A stretch of 64,000 bases of DNA from Haematococcus lacustris (GCA_030144725.1 JASKMD010000261.1:36001-100000), one strand, 5' to 3'. Numbered from the stretch's first letter, positions 11,415-24,431 are shown. Translations and numbers: made by a program. The notes: a model not told the origin generated them from the sequence alone.

Positions 11415-14400
11415 ATGACACGGATGACCGAGGCCGCGGACATTGACCCCGCCCAGCTGGTCTGGGAGCGTAGGCGCTGGTATGGCTGTTTTGGATGGTG
11501 GGTCCGTCACGAATAGCAAGCCGATGTATGCAACATGCAAGCCAAGCCATCCCGCGTCCACAGTCCGGGTCCGCTCGCAGGCACGGGCCCACACGGCACT
11601 CAGGTTGGAAGGACTATGCCAACAGGCATGTAGGGAAGGGGCAGCACCCCAGCACCCGTGCTTACCGTGCCGTCCTCCATCCAAGCCAAAAGGCCACACT
11701 GCCAGACATCAACACAACATGTATACAGGTGATGCATTTGGATGTGTGCACTGCTCGTCAGCGTCAGAGCTGAGTGTAGGGCACTGTGTCAGAGCTGCTG
11801 CCTGGTCTCCTGGCCTGGCCATGCGGTAGTGGTAGCCAGTAGCAGAGCGCGGCAAGGCGTCCTGCCACCCACCCTTGCTGCGCCTGCTGTACCTGCAGGG
11901 CTGGGACTGGTGCATTGTCATCGACGAAACCACGGACCCTCAAGGCTGGCAGTATGCGCGCTGCCTGTGGCCCAGGCTGGGGGCAGCACGGCTGGGTGGC
12001 CGCAACACAGAGTACCGGCTGGACTTTGTGAAGCGCAGGAAATGGATCCACAGGCAGCACGCAGTCAGTGTCAAGCAAACCGCCAAGGCCAGTCGAGCAT
12101 GTTAGCAGCATGCCCAACTGCGACGCTGCTGCTGGCTGTCAGCCTCTGCTCTGACTCCCTGAGCCCTTTGCTGACTTTCACGTCAGGGTTGGAAGCTGTG
12201 CAGCTTGTGCACTGGGAAGGGTTGATCACTGCTCTGGAGATCATCAGCTATGGGCTGCTCCAGGCAATTAATGTCAGGTGGACAAGGTTGACTAGCCAGT
12301 CAGCATGGCATGCCATCACTACATCATGCAATCATCACATTGCCCTACCATGCGCCAGTGTTTTGCCGTTCCTCTGCTTGCTTTGCAATGTGGGGCAGGG
12401 CGGCCTTGCTTGCCTGGCTGCGGTGCTGGTTTGGCCTCATCAGCCTTGCCTTTGCTATGGGCGGGCTGGGTGGTGTCAGCTGCCTGCTCACCCTTGTGTG
12501 GTGCCCTTGGCTGGTGGCTAAGATCTGCATCAGCCCCCCAAAAGTACCACCATTATCATCTCCATCCCTCAGCCTGTAGGTACCCACTCCCTGCACCATT
12601 GCCTGACTCCCTCAAGGGCCGCCTTTAGATATAAGCGTGTCATCCCATGCCTGCTGCCCACAGAAAGGCGCAGTCCTGCTGCTGACCCCTCCAGAGCTGT
12701 TGGCCCGTCAGCAGGATGCGCTGCGCAAGTACCGTGAGGGCGTGGCTGAGGTGTTTTCCATCCTGGCCGCCCTGGACAGCAGCACCAGCTTCAAGAGCTT
12801 AGCCGCGGCGCTGCTGGACCCAGTGGCCCTGTCCACCGTGACCAGCAGACATGTCAAGGTGCTGCCCGCACACCTGGTTTGGAGCCCCCCAGCACCCCCG
12901 CCCTCTTCAGCTTCTGCGGTTGAAGCAGCGCAGTGCATCGTTGCCCTGAGAACAGCATGGTCACAGCATGTTGCACTGTGTTTGCTACCTGGCTACGATG
13001 CAGCACACGAATGCACCGCCTGCTTTGCCTTGGCTGCTTGCTGTCCGGCCTGCTGTGCTACCACCTAGCTGGACACCAAGCAAGATGCTGGAGGCAAGAG
13101 GCTACAGCAATGCAACCCATGCCCTCAGCAACAGCCCAGCAATCACCTCAATTGAGGCAGCCCACCCTGGCACTGGGATGATGGGCATGGCAAATCTTCA
13201 TTGCATGCCATGGGCAGGGGTTGTGTGTCCCTGGCCATGCCAGCTGCAGCATGCGCCCATGCAGGTCATGGCTCGGGCGCAAGCCACCGCCCTGTCCTCC
13301 CAGCCCCCTGTGCAACTGGCTGACCAGGAGCAATTTGATGTGGAGCCAGAGCCTGCTCCCGTCAGCCTGCGTGAAGCCATGGCTCGACACATTCAGGCAA
13401 GTCCCTAGGCGGTGAGCTGCCCGTCCAGCCTTGGTGCGCCCGATGCACTTCGCGAGGGAGGGAGGCAATGAACTCCTGCTCGCTGGCCTCTGCTCACCTG
13501 ATGTTTTGCGCCCATGCCTTGCCTTGCAGCACGGCATTCAGGAAATCAAGCACGGCATCCAGGAGCTGCGGCATGGCATGGAGGAGCTGAGGCACGGCCT
13601 GATCTCCGCACCGGGACGTGCTCTGCACCGCATGAGTCCTAACAAGTGGATCAGGAGCCCACAGCGACCGGTGCAGCCAGCTGCTTCCCCCCACCCCCAG
13701 GGGGCCAGCCCAGGCAATGGCCAGGCAAGCGGCCCCTTACCTTCCCCTGGCAGCAGGCAGCTGGCAGCAGTGGCTGTTGCCTGCCGCAGACTCACTTGTG
13801 TGACCAGGGAGCAACAGTGTGATATCCCTCAAACACCACCGACACCGTCAAGCCCAGCACAGCCTCGCATACCAGCTTCAGCCAGCCCTCCACACACAGC
13901 ATGTGTCCAGCTGCTGGCCTGTGCCCCTCCAGCCCCAGGCCATCTAGGCGTGTGGAGGGTGCAGGCGCAGGGGACCGGGCGGAAGGCATGGGCTTGGACT
14001 CCTCCTGCAGCCCCAGCTGAGCAGCCCCAGCTGGCAGCACTCCATGCAAACGCAGAGTCCCCAGTGGCCTTGAGGTCAGCAGGCAGCAGCCCCCTGCTCA
14101 CTCACTCAGCTGCTGCTGGGTCTGACCCTCAGGAGCAGGCAGCACCCTGCACAGGCAGGCACAGCGGGCCCGCACCCCTCCTGGCCTGCAGTGCGCCCAG
14201 CAGCCCCGCCTGGCGCCCATCGCCCTGGGGACCCCTGCAGCAAAGCTCAGTGTGTGATGTAGGACACAGCCCGCCACACACCCTCGCCCAGCGTAATGAG
14301 CCCATGGCAGCCACGCCCAGTCTATTACCCGCATTGCAGCAGCCAGCACAGCAGCAGGCGCCTCACGCCTGCACCAGGCACAGCACCACGCATGTCCCCG

Positions 14401-17400
14401 GCCCCCAACAAAGCCCTGGCCCTCCTCCCCGCTCTGCTGCCACCGTGTCCAGCCCCAGGGGTTGCAGCCCCTCTGCCCCTAGTGGACCCCACATGCAGCA
14501 GTGGATTGCTGCAGCAGGGCAGCAGCCACCCTGCCACATGCAGCTCAGCGTGCCAGAGCTGGAGGCGGCAGCGGGGCATGCACTGGGCATCTACGGCGAC
14601 ATTGATCATTACCTGGGTGAGTGGGAGGGGAGGGGGAGGGGCGCAGGGAGGGGCAATAGCCGGTGGCCCCGTATGGCCCCCTGGCAGCCGGCCTGCTCAT
14701 CTCACACCTACCCCTGACATGGCCTCGGTGCCAGCTACCCTGCACCCTGACGCAGCCCACCCTGACGCAGCCCACCCTAACCCTCCCAACTCCACGCCCT
14801 GGTGCCTCAATGGTCAGTGGTAAGGAGGGGTTGGTTTAGACACCCTACCTGTATCCCTAACCCTAGCTCCTGATCAGTTCACTTAACCCTAAGCCCTAAG
14901 CCCTAACCCTAACCCTGAGGAGGGCACCATGTGAAGCCCCCTGTTCATTCTTCCCTATCCTATCCTCCCCTGACCTTCCCTCCCCCGACCTACCCTGGCG
15001 CAGCCACCACTGCCCAACCCCTCCTGCCCTGGGGCTGCTGGCGGCCCCAACAGGCTCCCTCCCCCTGCAGACCCACTACGCCGCTATCCTCAAGTTCAGC
15101 GGCGTGCCTGAGCAGGACGTGCTGCTGGCTGTGTGGCGCAGCCAGACCTTCCAGCCTGCTCACTATGTGGCGCGGGATGTGGCGCGCAGCAAGCTGGTCA
15201 TCTGCATCAGGTCAGCCAGGCCTTGTGGCCGCCAGCATGCCCCAGCTTCGATTGCAGAGGGTGAATAGAAAGAGTCGCACTTCTCTTGGTTTTGCGCTCG
15301 GACGTCAGGCTTTGGGCGACTTGGCTGCTTCTCTGCCATGGTTAAGTGCACATAGGAAGGTGCACAAGAGCTGTATGTTGCATTAGCCCACAGCAAAGGC
15401 ATGCATGCCCTGACCATTGTTTGCTCAACCAGTCTGAGTATGCTCCAGTACGAAACAATTGTATGGGCAATGCTGATGTCCATGAATCTTGAAGCCCACC
15501 ACCACTTCCCAGTCCTGCTTCCACCTCATCCCTCGCCCACACTCCTACCCTCCACGTGTCACAACCAGTTACACGAGTTTGTTCGAAGGCCATTCTGGTT
15601 TAGGCACCACGAGGCATCAGCATCTCCTCCTGAAAAAAAGGATAAGAAAAAAAGGACACAACACCCCTCCTCAACGCCTTCGCTCCCCACCTGCAGTCAG
15701 GCCCGTCTGCCACAGCTGGTGCAGGGAGATTGTGTTGCAGTGCATCTGCACATCTGGAGCATAGTATGGGGCAGGGCACTACTTAGGGTGCAAGCTGGGC
15801 TGGAGCAGTTGTTGGAGGTGGTTAGGCCAGGCAGGCAGCAGTCGCAGGGTCCTGCTGGGCAGAGAACCCAATGCTGTGCTGCCTCAGGGCCACCACCCAG
15901 AGTGATGCCAGTGCCGCTGCCAGCTCACCCGCTCTGCCACCACCCAGTGATGACCCCTGCGTCGCTTTCGGCTCAGCAGCACTACCACTTTCAACACACA
16001 CAGCCAGGGAGTGCCCTGAACCTGAACCCTGCAGCCTGAACTCTGCAGGGATGACAGCACGGGCGCGGGCACAAACAATGCTGCCTCGTAATGCTGACCA
16101 CCATTGGCACTGCCTGGCCATACCAGGCATGACGCCTGTGTCGCTTCCAGCTCAGCCTTGCTCCACTTGAACCACACAGTGCCAGGGACAGCCCTGACCA
16201 CCACCGACGCCACCTGGTCAGCCCAGCCATGACTCACACTCTTGGGTGGCAGTGCAGGGGCACCATGGAGGCCACCGACACCATCACGGACCTGGCCAGC
16301 CGGCCCCAGCACGCCAGCTTTGGGCCCGGCCTGCAAGGCAGTTGCCACAGTGGCATGCTGCAGGCCGCCCAGTGGGTGCTGGCCTCAGTGGAGCAGGAGG
16401 TGCTGGCCGCCCTGCAGGCTCAGCCCTGCCTGGACCTCATGGTCACAGGTGGGCACACAGGGGGGACTGGCCTGGGCTGCCAGTCTAGGGAGCACAGGGG
16501 CAGGGATGCGTGGGTTGGAGTACACACTGTGCGGGGGCACCACCAACACCCGCAACATCAGCGCTCCTACGCCCCGACTCCTGGGGCACCCTCCACAGTG
16601 CTCAAAGCCAGCCTCCTGTTCATGCCTCTCCCTACCATCATCAGCTTTGCCAGCTAGCATGTCTCAGCATTGTGGGTTGAGAGCATGCCGTTGTGCAGTT
16701 GATGTGGAGGAGGAGGAGGAGGAGGAGAGGAGGAAGGGGGGGGAAGGAGAGGAAATATGGCAGAGGGGTAATCACCCACAGGTGCATGACAATGATGTAT
16801 GTAGGCGGAGGCTGACATTGTTGACCTATGCATGCAGGACACTCCATGGGGGGAGGCATCGCGGCCCTTCTGGCGCTGATGCTGCGCCACGACCCGCGAC
16901 TCAGCATGCGGACCCGCAGCCGGCTGCGCGCAGTGTGCCTGGCCCCCGCTGCAGTCCTAGGACACAGCCTGGCGGTCGCGTGCCGCGATTTTGTCGTCTC
17001 CGTGATCAACAGTGAGCAAGCCACCGTCCGCCCTCCTAAACCCTTCATCACACTCATCATCACACTTTGCTGCGCATCTCTGGAAGGGACCTACCCCTCT
17101 AAGGCTGTGCCAAGGCAGGTGGTGGCTGTCCAGTACCCCCTACCTGTCGTGTAGCATATTGCATTGCATGCACACCACCTCCTTTCTATGGCAGAGCAGC
17201 ACCTTGGCCCTCACTATGGCCAACATGGCAGAGCAGCATGTCGACCCCTGCCACCCGCCCCTGCCACCGGCCTGCTTGCAGACAACGACCTGGTGCCGCG
17301 CGTGTCCATCCACTCCCTGTCCACATTCGTGCGTCAGGTGGCGGCAGCCAGCCCCCTGCAGCAGGCCATGGCTGCTCTGGCCAGGCTCATGTGCGGCTCA

Positions 17401-19359
17401 GCCCCTAGAGACTCAGCCACAGCCACGCCAGGCAGCAGCTCAGGCGCTCTGGCGACACCCCCCCCAGCGCCCCATCAGCTGGCCACCAACAGCCAGGCCA
17501 AACTGAGCGCTGCACCACTTCAGACGACGCTTCAATCACTGCCCCCCAAGTCTGAGCTGGCAACCTTGATGTCCGAGTTCAGCTCGGTTAGTTCGCCAGG
17601 CCGTGCACCAGAGGACAAGGTGCCAGCTGCTGAGCCAGCTGCTGATGTGTGCCAGACCTCAGCAGGGGCAGCAGGGGCCGCCCTGCCCAGCATCCAACTG
17701 CAAGCCTTTGCCGGGCTCGGTGCCCCGGCAGCTGTGACACCGCCACCCGCTGCCAGCAGCACCCAGCTGCAGGGAGGAGGAGGGGGGATCCTGCTCCCAG
17801 GCGCCAGCAGACCACTGCCGGCATTGGTCAGGGGTGCAGAGCACTGTCAGGTGCAGGGCACTACGGTGCTCCGCGGCAACGGGGGCCAGGCAGGAGGTGC
17901 CAAACAGCGCGCAGCTGCATCATCCTTGCAGGATATGTCTTGCATGAGGAGGGGGGTTGTTGATGCTGCGCCACCCTCCCCTCACTGCTCCTTGCAACTG
18001 CAGCCCACCTCTATTCAGCTCACGTCTTTACAGTCACAACCGGCCCAGCCCCCTCTGTCAAGGCCACCCCTCAGCTCCACACCCCCTGCCGCTGGTATCG
18101 ACACATGTGGAGGGGGTCCTTGTGCACCAGAGGCTGCTCAGTACTTGGCCAGAGCGCCAGGCGGCAGCTGTGCCACGGCCTTGCTGGAGCCGCTGCTGCC
18201 GCCCGGCACAGTGCTGTGGCTGCTGCCTGAGCAGCCGAGCCTGCTGCAGCGCATGGCTGCTCTGGCCAAGCACCACCAGGGCAGGCGGGGCCAGGCAGCC
18301 CCAGCTCCTGAGCCCACGACCCGGCCCGCCCCGGCCTTGACCACACCCCCTCCACACCACTCTCACTCCAGCAACCCGGGGAAAGGGAGGCTGCAAAGGG
18401 GAGAGGCCATTGCCCTGCAGGAGACTGCTTGCGTGAGGCGGGTAAGGCAGGGTGCAGAGCATGTTGAAGAGGCTGCAGTCACCTGTCGGTCCAAACCTAG
18501 CACAGGAGTGGAGGATGAAGAGCCACAGGCAGGGCAGGAGGGGCGCCAGCGCCTTGCCACCTGCTCCCATGGCGCTGTCGATGCCACTGAGGCAGTGGGC
18601 AACTCACAGCGCAGCATGTGGCAGTGGGCACGGAGCTGGGCGGTCAGGGCCTCGGAGTCCATGGGCAGGCAGCCTGCGGCAAGGCAGCAGCAGGCCCGGG
18701 GCCCGGGCGCCCGCCTGGTGCTGGTGGTAACGGAGCCTGATGCGTTCAAGGACATACTGTTCTTCAGCAGTGCTGTGGCTGACCACATGCCCACCAGCTA
18801 CCACAAGGTCAGGTCCATCCCTGCCTCCATGCAGGACTGACTGCCCATGTGGAAGAGGTGCATGGCCCATGCAGCGCAGCGTGGCCATGTGGGCCTACAC
18901 GCCCAACTACTCCCTGTCCTGCTTGTTGCTCACCTCTGTTGACCGCCAGCTCATAGCTGCACAGCTGGTTGCCCAGGCACCATGACCTGCACTCTGCACT
19001 CACCTGCCCTACCCCTGCCAGTGCTGGGTGCAAGGTGGCTTGCGGGACCGTGCTCCTCACGCACAGCTTGCAGCCACACGGGTTAGGAGTGACATGTGCT
19101 GCAGCTGCCGTGTGCTGCTGCTACTGTCTGCTATGGCTGCTGTGTCCTGCTGCTGCAAGTGATTATGGCGACGGTGACGGTGGTTGTGATGAGGACAATG
19201 ATAACGGTAACGGCCCTGATGGTGATGGTGGTGTGTGTGGCACAGGTGCTGCAAGCGTACCTGTCGCAGCACCGGCACGACCAGGTCCAGGAGGGCCACC
19301 TGCCTGCGCCCTCCCGGCCCACCCATCAGTGTGCCCCTCCCCTCACCACGGGCGCCTGA
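11415..19359 (+). CDS. DysF-domain class-3 lipase (sn-1 diacylglycerol-lipase type)
   Basis: Spliced gene, probable start ATG 11415 (first in-frame Met after an upstream stop). Exon 11415-11501 encodes QLVWERRRWYGCFGW and exon 11899-12063 encodes GWDWCIVID, DPQGWQYA and VKRRKWIHRQ. Together these look like the N and C halves of a dysferlin/peroxin (DysF) domain. Exon 12664-12858 follows in phase. A less certain linker with HGIQE-type repeats lies at about 13254-14617. The lipase core is in exons 15071-15210, 16258-16448, 16838-17011 and 17282-18807, which join in phase. It has RGTMEATDTITDL (oxyanion region), the nucleophile elbow GHSMGGG and NDLVPRVSIHS with the probable catalytic Asp. A Ser/Pro/Ala-rich insert of several hundred residues precedes the C-terminal FKDILFFSSAVADHMP, a likely site of the catalytic His. 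Final exon 19246-19359 ends in TGA. Predicted to hydrolyse acylglycerols at a membrane. No transmembrane helices are seen, unlike animal DAGLs. Confidence 0.82.
12335..12528 (-). pseudogene. Fanzor C-terminal relic in lipase-gene intron
   Basis: The plus-strand text here (CTGGCTGCGGTGCTGG..., GGGCGGGCTGGGTGG...) parallels that of 20270-20395, the complement of the Fanzor C-terminal region at 20082-20474. Read on the minus strand it corresponds to the Lys/Pro-rich stretch just before the RuvC-III motif. The copy is short, has no intact frame, and sits in the intron between 12063 and 12664. Confidence 0.5.
14858..14918 (+). repeat. Short interstitial telomere-like CCCTAA/CCCTAAG units
   Basis: Several CCCTAA and CCCTAAG units occur close together (for example 14886-14916) within a lipase-gene intron. 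On the complement these read TTAGGG-like. The run is too short and mixed for a real telomere. It could be chance in C-rich DNA or a trace of repair with telomeric sequence. Confidence 0.45.
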
Positions 19360-19839
19360 CCCGTTGTACCGAGTAATCCGTCCTGTGGCAGTGGAGCTGT
19401 CCGCCGTCCCTGGTGTGTCAGGCATGCCAATGGGGTTCTGGCTGCCGCCAAGACACCCAAAACACAACAGAGGGAATGCCGGTGCCTTTAGGGCATGCAC
19501 CTCCATGTCAGCAATGGTGATGCTGCACGAGCTGGGGCAGCTGCCCTTCCAGCTCATCCACCCAAGACAGACGCTGTACACACACATAACTCCATGATTC
19601 AGATGCCCTTGTGTTTAAGATTGTATTGCGCACTTGCTTGGCCTTGCTTGTGATTATTCATGTGTGCATTGTGGGCCTTGGTGCATGGGCGCCTAACCCA
19701 TGGCCAACATTACAACAATCCTATTCTATGCCCAAGTTCTGCAACCATACACTGACTGGAAATGTTAGCCAAGTCTGGTGATGTCGATGCAGTTGCTTCT
19801 GTACCAGATGTTTCTGCAGCAATCTGTAAGAATGATGCG

Positions 19840-20081
19840 AGCAGCAGCCCTATCGTCCCTCACTAGGGCCTCCACTTGAGTTGGACCACTAGGGACCACC
19901 AGCAGGACTACTCAAGATGTTGTGAAGGTGTTGTTTGGAGTGTTCCCATTCACATTGCACATGGCATGGGCGCCTACCACCTAAACCATTGCCTGACCCC
20001 TGAGGGCTACAGTCTAGAGTTGACATGACATGCACGCACTAATTGTGAGCTGATGACAGCCGAAATGGGGGGCGCACACTA
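19840..20081 (-). mobile_element. Fanzor element right end (conserved 3' region), copy at 20 kb
   Basis: Read on the minus strand directly after the Fanzor stop at 20082, this 240-bp segment aligns by eye with 31513-31780, 52650-52895, 26240-26400 and 59205-59400. Shared blocks are GCTGTCATCAGCT, GGGGTCAGGCAATGG, CCATGTGCA and GTGGAGGCCCTAGTGAG, in that order. In TnpB/Fanzor elements the guide RNA is transcribed from this position. I infer an fRNA-like role for the family; this truncated copy may be inactive. Confidence 0.65.
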
Positions 20082-20474
20082 CTGTGCCTCAGCAGGCTGC
20101 TGCTGCTGGGCCTTTGGGGGCTTGCCTCGCAGCCGCTTGTAGCCCAGGCCTGGGTACTCCTTGCCCTTGGCTGGCAGGTCTGGCCACCAGCACAGCTCCA
20201 GTGAGCGCCACCTGCTCTCCCCGATGCGCTGCATGTTCAGCGCCGCGTTGCAGTCCTTGTCCAGCCACCTGCCTGGCTGTGGGGCTGGCTTTGCTTTATC
20301 AGCCTTGCCCTTGGCCTTGCCTTTGCCCTTGGTGGGCTGGGTGGGCTCAGCTGCCTGCTCAGCCTTGGTGTGCTTGCTGCGCTTGGCTGGCAGGGGAGTG
20401 CTGCCTGTGCACTGTGCTGGGCCTAGGCTCGGAGGCTGCAGACTGCTGCATTGGGGTTGCAGCCTAAGGTTCAA
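20082..20474 (-). pseudogene. Fanzor-like nuclease, C-terminal fragment
   Basis: A 131-codon minus-strand frame matches the C-terminus of the Fanzor ORF ending at 31512. It has a basic Pro/Lys linker, the RuvC-III motif RWLDKDCNAALNMQR, then [25 protein letters not shown] and a poly-Gln end. The RuvC-I and RuvC-II regions are missing upstream (20475-20960 shows none), so it is a 5'-truncated copy. The downstream right end is retained. The intact frame over this stretch and the conserved Asp suggest relatively recent insertion. It lies between the lipase gene and NASP. Confidence 0.8.
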
Positions 20475-20964
20475 CTATGCTGCTCCATAGTGTCCCAAAG
20501 ACTATGGATGCTGGCCAGTGATTAGCACAGCACAGCTTATCCTCATCCACACTTCTGGTCCGCCCCAGTTGCCCCGGCTTGCATCACCCGCCCCTTCCCC
20601 GCCTCATGCACCGTGCTCAGCCCTTTTCGGCCCTGTCTGATCAAACCTTTCTAGAGTGCAGCTGCTAGAGTGCAGCCCCACTTCATCTTGTGACGTGCCG
20701 ACAGCTGTCCTGCCCAGACCATGCCACTGTCAAAACGGAGCCTCGTCGCAGCGAGCCACCAACAACGCAATCCATACAGATGTCGCAGAGGTGACTTTCC
20801 TGAAATACTGATGTTCACTCTAACACTCGTAGTTCAGTTTTGGGGTTTCGAGTACAGGGTTGCCGCGTGTCGCCAAGAGGGTACAAGCAGCAGCGCGTGT
20901 AGAGCTCTTCTTTTCCTCGGCTACGAAGTGAACTGTTCATTCAAAGTTCTTCAAACCCAGCAAG

Positions 20965-23857
20965 ATGAGCGCCGAGGGAGCAGTGTTATCAGCTGAGCAG
21001 CAGTCCGCGCTGGAAGATGCAGCGGAGAAACACAAGCAGGCGAAAAAACTGATCAATTCGGATCCCGAGGAGGCCGCTGACCTTATGAGCAGGGTAAGGG
21101 ACCTACCCGCGCTGTCCCGGAACCTCGTCTGCCGGCCTCGGAGCTTGGAGCCATCGGGGAGACGTTAGACCGGGTCTGTATGGCTTGCAGGTACTTGAAG
21201 TCCACTGCAAGACTTGGGGCGAGGAGGATATAAAATGCGCCCAGACTTACTTGGACTACAGCCGGGCTCTGTTGGAGCATGCCCGTGCTTCCTCCTCGGT
21301 GTTGGGCGACAAGGCCCAGAAAGCCACCGCTGATGCCGTTGCACCGGATGCTGCGCCAGGCGACGCGGCCCCCGGCAAGGGTAAGCAAAGGTTGCGGACG
21401 GGGGATTATCCGCAGAGTGCTTTGTACGTACTCACACTCATAATCATTATGCTGGCCTCTCAGGCTTTGTGCCCTTTACACTCCATTGCAGTTGCTGCGG
21501 ATGGGGGAGAAAGAGAAGCGGAGAAAGCTGTGTCAGAGCAGGGGGTGGCTGCTGATGAGGCAACTGAAGCTGCGAAGCCAGTGGAGGGCAGTGTTGCTTC
21601 AGAAGCTGCAAAGCCAGCCGATGCAGAGACTGCCACAGCTCAGCCCCCTGCAGCAGTTCAGTCCAGTGAAGCTGAAGTTTCAGCCACTCCTGCCCCTGCC
21701 CCTGCCTCTGCTGCCGCACCTGACCCTCCAGTGGATGGCACAGCTGCCGAGCCTGCGATTGCCAGCGATGCACCCACTGCTGCCGCTGTGGCTGAGGCTC
21801 AGTCAGGGGAGGCAGCCAAGGCAGAGGCACCCAAGGAGCCTGAGGCAAACGGAGGTGGTGAGGCAAAGCCTGAAGCTGCCAGCAGTGAGGCTGGCGGGAA
21901 GGACGAGGAGGGCGAGGAGGACGAGGAAGAGGAGGGGGGTGAGGGAGCCTCGGAGGCGGCTGATGGCGAGGGTGCAGAGGGGGAGGGGTCGGAAGCAGGC
22001 GACGACCTTCAAGAGGCTGTGGGCATGGCTGAGACCGCCCGCTTCATCTACAACAAGGTGGGAAGTGTGCTGGGAGGAGGGGGCAGGGGTCAGGGAGAGG
22101 GTAGGGGCAGCAGCAAGATCAGCAACACCAGGCCAGCTACCCATGGCCAGGCCAGCGCCCCAAAAGCCAGTGGCACAGTTGAGTGCAAGCTTCCTACTCA
22201 ACAACCTGCCCAGCCCCAGGTTTTTGTCACAGAATGTGTCCTTGCCACTGCACCCTTTTGGCCGCTCCCCGCTCTGACCCTAGCTGGACAGCTGCCCTAT
22301 GTCCTGTGCGCCCCTGCCTGCCCTGTGCAGCATGGTGGGTCAGACAGCTATGCCTCAGAGCTGGCTGAGGTGCACCTCATCTTGGGAGACTGCTACCAGG
22401 AGCGTGAGCAGTTTGCCGGGGCAGTGGAGGAGTATGAGAAGTGTGAGGTGCTGCTGGGCAAGCTGCAGCCTCGCAGCATCAGGAGGTAAGACAGACATGT
22501 GCCCCTTGCCTGTTGGTCAGCCTGCTAGCTGGTTGACCTGGCTGGCTTGCCTTGCAGGCTGACTGGTCAGCGATCCTCTGCGTGGGAAGATGCTCAATTG
22601 CAACCTCAGCACTGACTAGCTGACTGAACTACACTACATCCACCACCCGCCCTTCCACCTGGATATTGTAAGGTAGCCGCACCCCCTCTCCCCCCTGTTG
22701 GCACACGTCCCCCTTGCCTGCCGCCCTGCAGGCTGGCTGAGTGCCACTTCAGCACTATCTTCCCTCTGCAGCTGCAAGACATGCTGCCAGAGGCGCTGGG
22801 GCACTGCAGGGCAGCCCTGAAGCTTCTGGAGGAGCGCTGCCAGGAGGTGGGGGCCTGGCTGCTGTTGCATGCGCATGCATGTCTGTGTGTTCATTCCTGC
22901 TGCTCATGTATTCCGGCGATAGCTGCACACACGCACACACACATCTCACTTTTCCCTACCCCTGCACCAACCTTGAGCCCTGCGCATTTTCTACCTTCCA
23001 AGCTGGCTGCCTGAAGCCAAAGGCAGGGCTCAGGGTGCACCCCTCTCACCCTCCCTCCCTCACCCTGCCCACCCGCCCCTGCGCTGTGCCCTGATGGCGC
23101 CCTGCTTGCCCCTTTCCACCCCTTACCCCTCCCCTGCACCCAGATCCGCAAGGTGATGGACACCCCGGTGGAAGGCGAGACTGGGCCTGAGGTGGATGCT
23201 CAGGTGGAGGCTTTGGAGGTGGAGCAGGAGGAGCTGCAGGGCCTGGTGGCGGACATCAAGGTGCAGGAGGAGGAGCTGCAGGCGCTCATCCAGCAGCGCA
23301 CCTCCATGAAGGACAGCCTGAAGTCCATGATGCAGCAGATTGGCACCAGCCTGGCTGGCCCAGGGGCCGGCACCGCTGCTGGGAAAGGGGAGGTCAACGG
23401 GGCCATGGGGACTAATGGGGTCGAAGGCAAGGTCCTGGTGGACAGCAGCGCTGTGCCAATGGGTCCGACTCATGGCGCCTTGGTGCCAGCCAGCAACCCT
23501 GGGCCGGTACGGGACCTGGGCAAGGCGGGCCGGGGTCGCTCCCGGATAACGCTGCAGCCGCTGAATGGCGAGGCCGGCGTCGCGGCCGGTGAGACGGACG
23601 CCACGTCAGACGCGGCAGTCAGGGCGCAAGTAAGCCTGTCCGCATCCGCCATTAAGGACGTGATGGCGGGAGCAGCGCAGAAGCGGCGGCTGGAGGAGGT
23701 GCTCGGAGGTCCTCCCGGTGCCGGAGGTGTGACCACCGTCGGTTTCGGCATCGCAGCGGCCCTGGCTGCCGAGGCGGGAGACGCAAAGCCGTCCAAGCGA
23801 GTTTGCACTGACTCGGAGGTCGCGACACCAGCAGTCCCTACCGCCGAAGTAGCGTAA
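20965..23857 (+). CDS. NASP: NASP-family histone H3 chaperone (SHNi-TPR)
   Basis: Six exons join without phase conflict: 20965-21093, 21191-21380, 21492-22057, 22331-22485, 22732-22846 and 23144-23857, giving 622 residues. The order is that of NASP/Sim3/Hif1 proteins. An N-terminal TPR (KHKQAKKLINSDPEEA) is followed by a TPR interrupted by a long acidic Ala/Glu-rich insert (GEEDEEEEGGEG and more). Then come two further TPR-like units (AEVHLILGDCYQEREQF and PEALGHCRAALKLLEERC) and a C-terminal coiled coil (about residues 390-440, EEELQALIQQR). The tail is Gly/Ala-rich with basic patches such as KAGRGRSR and KPSKR that could act as nuclear signals. NASP binds H3-H4 and maintains the soluble histone pool. 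The acidic insert is expected to contact histones. The start is the first ATG after stops, just upstream of the first TPR. Confidence 0.93.
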
Positions 23858-24303
23858 ATGGCCAGCACATCAGCCCATGGTTGATGTCATGCATGCATAG
23901 ACACATGTGCGGGTGGGGGGGGCAGGATGATATGAGCCTTTTGCATTGACCACACGGCGACTAGAACGACATATTTACATGCATGGTTTGAGCAGGATGG
24001 GAAGGCAACGAGCACGAGGGGGTTCCTGTCATTAAGATTTCCCGAAACAGTTCAGCACCCGGCTGCCTTCGGCGAACTCGCCATTACAGACTCACATGCA
24101 GCTCGCGTATGTCGCGCGTTTGCCTTGTTCGCGTCACGAGTCATTCGCATACACGCTGCCCCCCTGCTCACGCTGTCTATGCGGTTTTGCTGCTGCACTG
24201 CCTTATGCTGCTGCCCACTTCACTGCTGGCCGAGCTTCTGAGCCCGAGCCACCCTGAAGGCCATGGCTTGCTCGTATACTTGCTGTGGCACCTGGCAGGG
24301 CAG

Positions 24304-24388
24304 CATGGCTCACATTGCATGGCTCACAATGCATGGTGCACATTGCATGGCTGACATTGCATGGCGCACCCTGCATGGTGGTGTACAG
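24304..24388 (+). repeat. 14-bp tandem repeat, about 6 units
   Basis: Units of the type CATGGCTCACATTG start at 24304, 24318, 24332, 24346, 24360 and 24374 with one to four changes each. The array lies just beyond the last recognisable exon of the minus-strand gene, possibly in its 3' UTR or last intron. Confidence 0.9.
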
Positions 24389-24431
24389 CATTGCGTGGTG
24401 TACAGTTCTGTGCTGGTCGCGTGCCCTGTGT

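Noticed and set aside
11265..11699. 144-codon minus-strand ORF across the lipase first exon
   Set aside because: Antisense to the exon encoding the DysF half-domain; no domain of its own.
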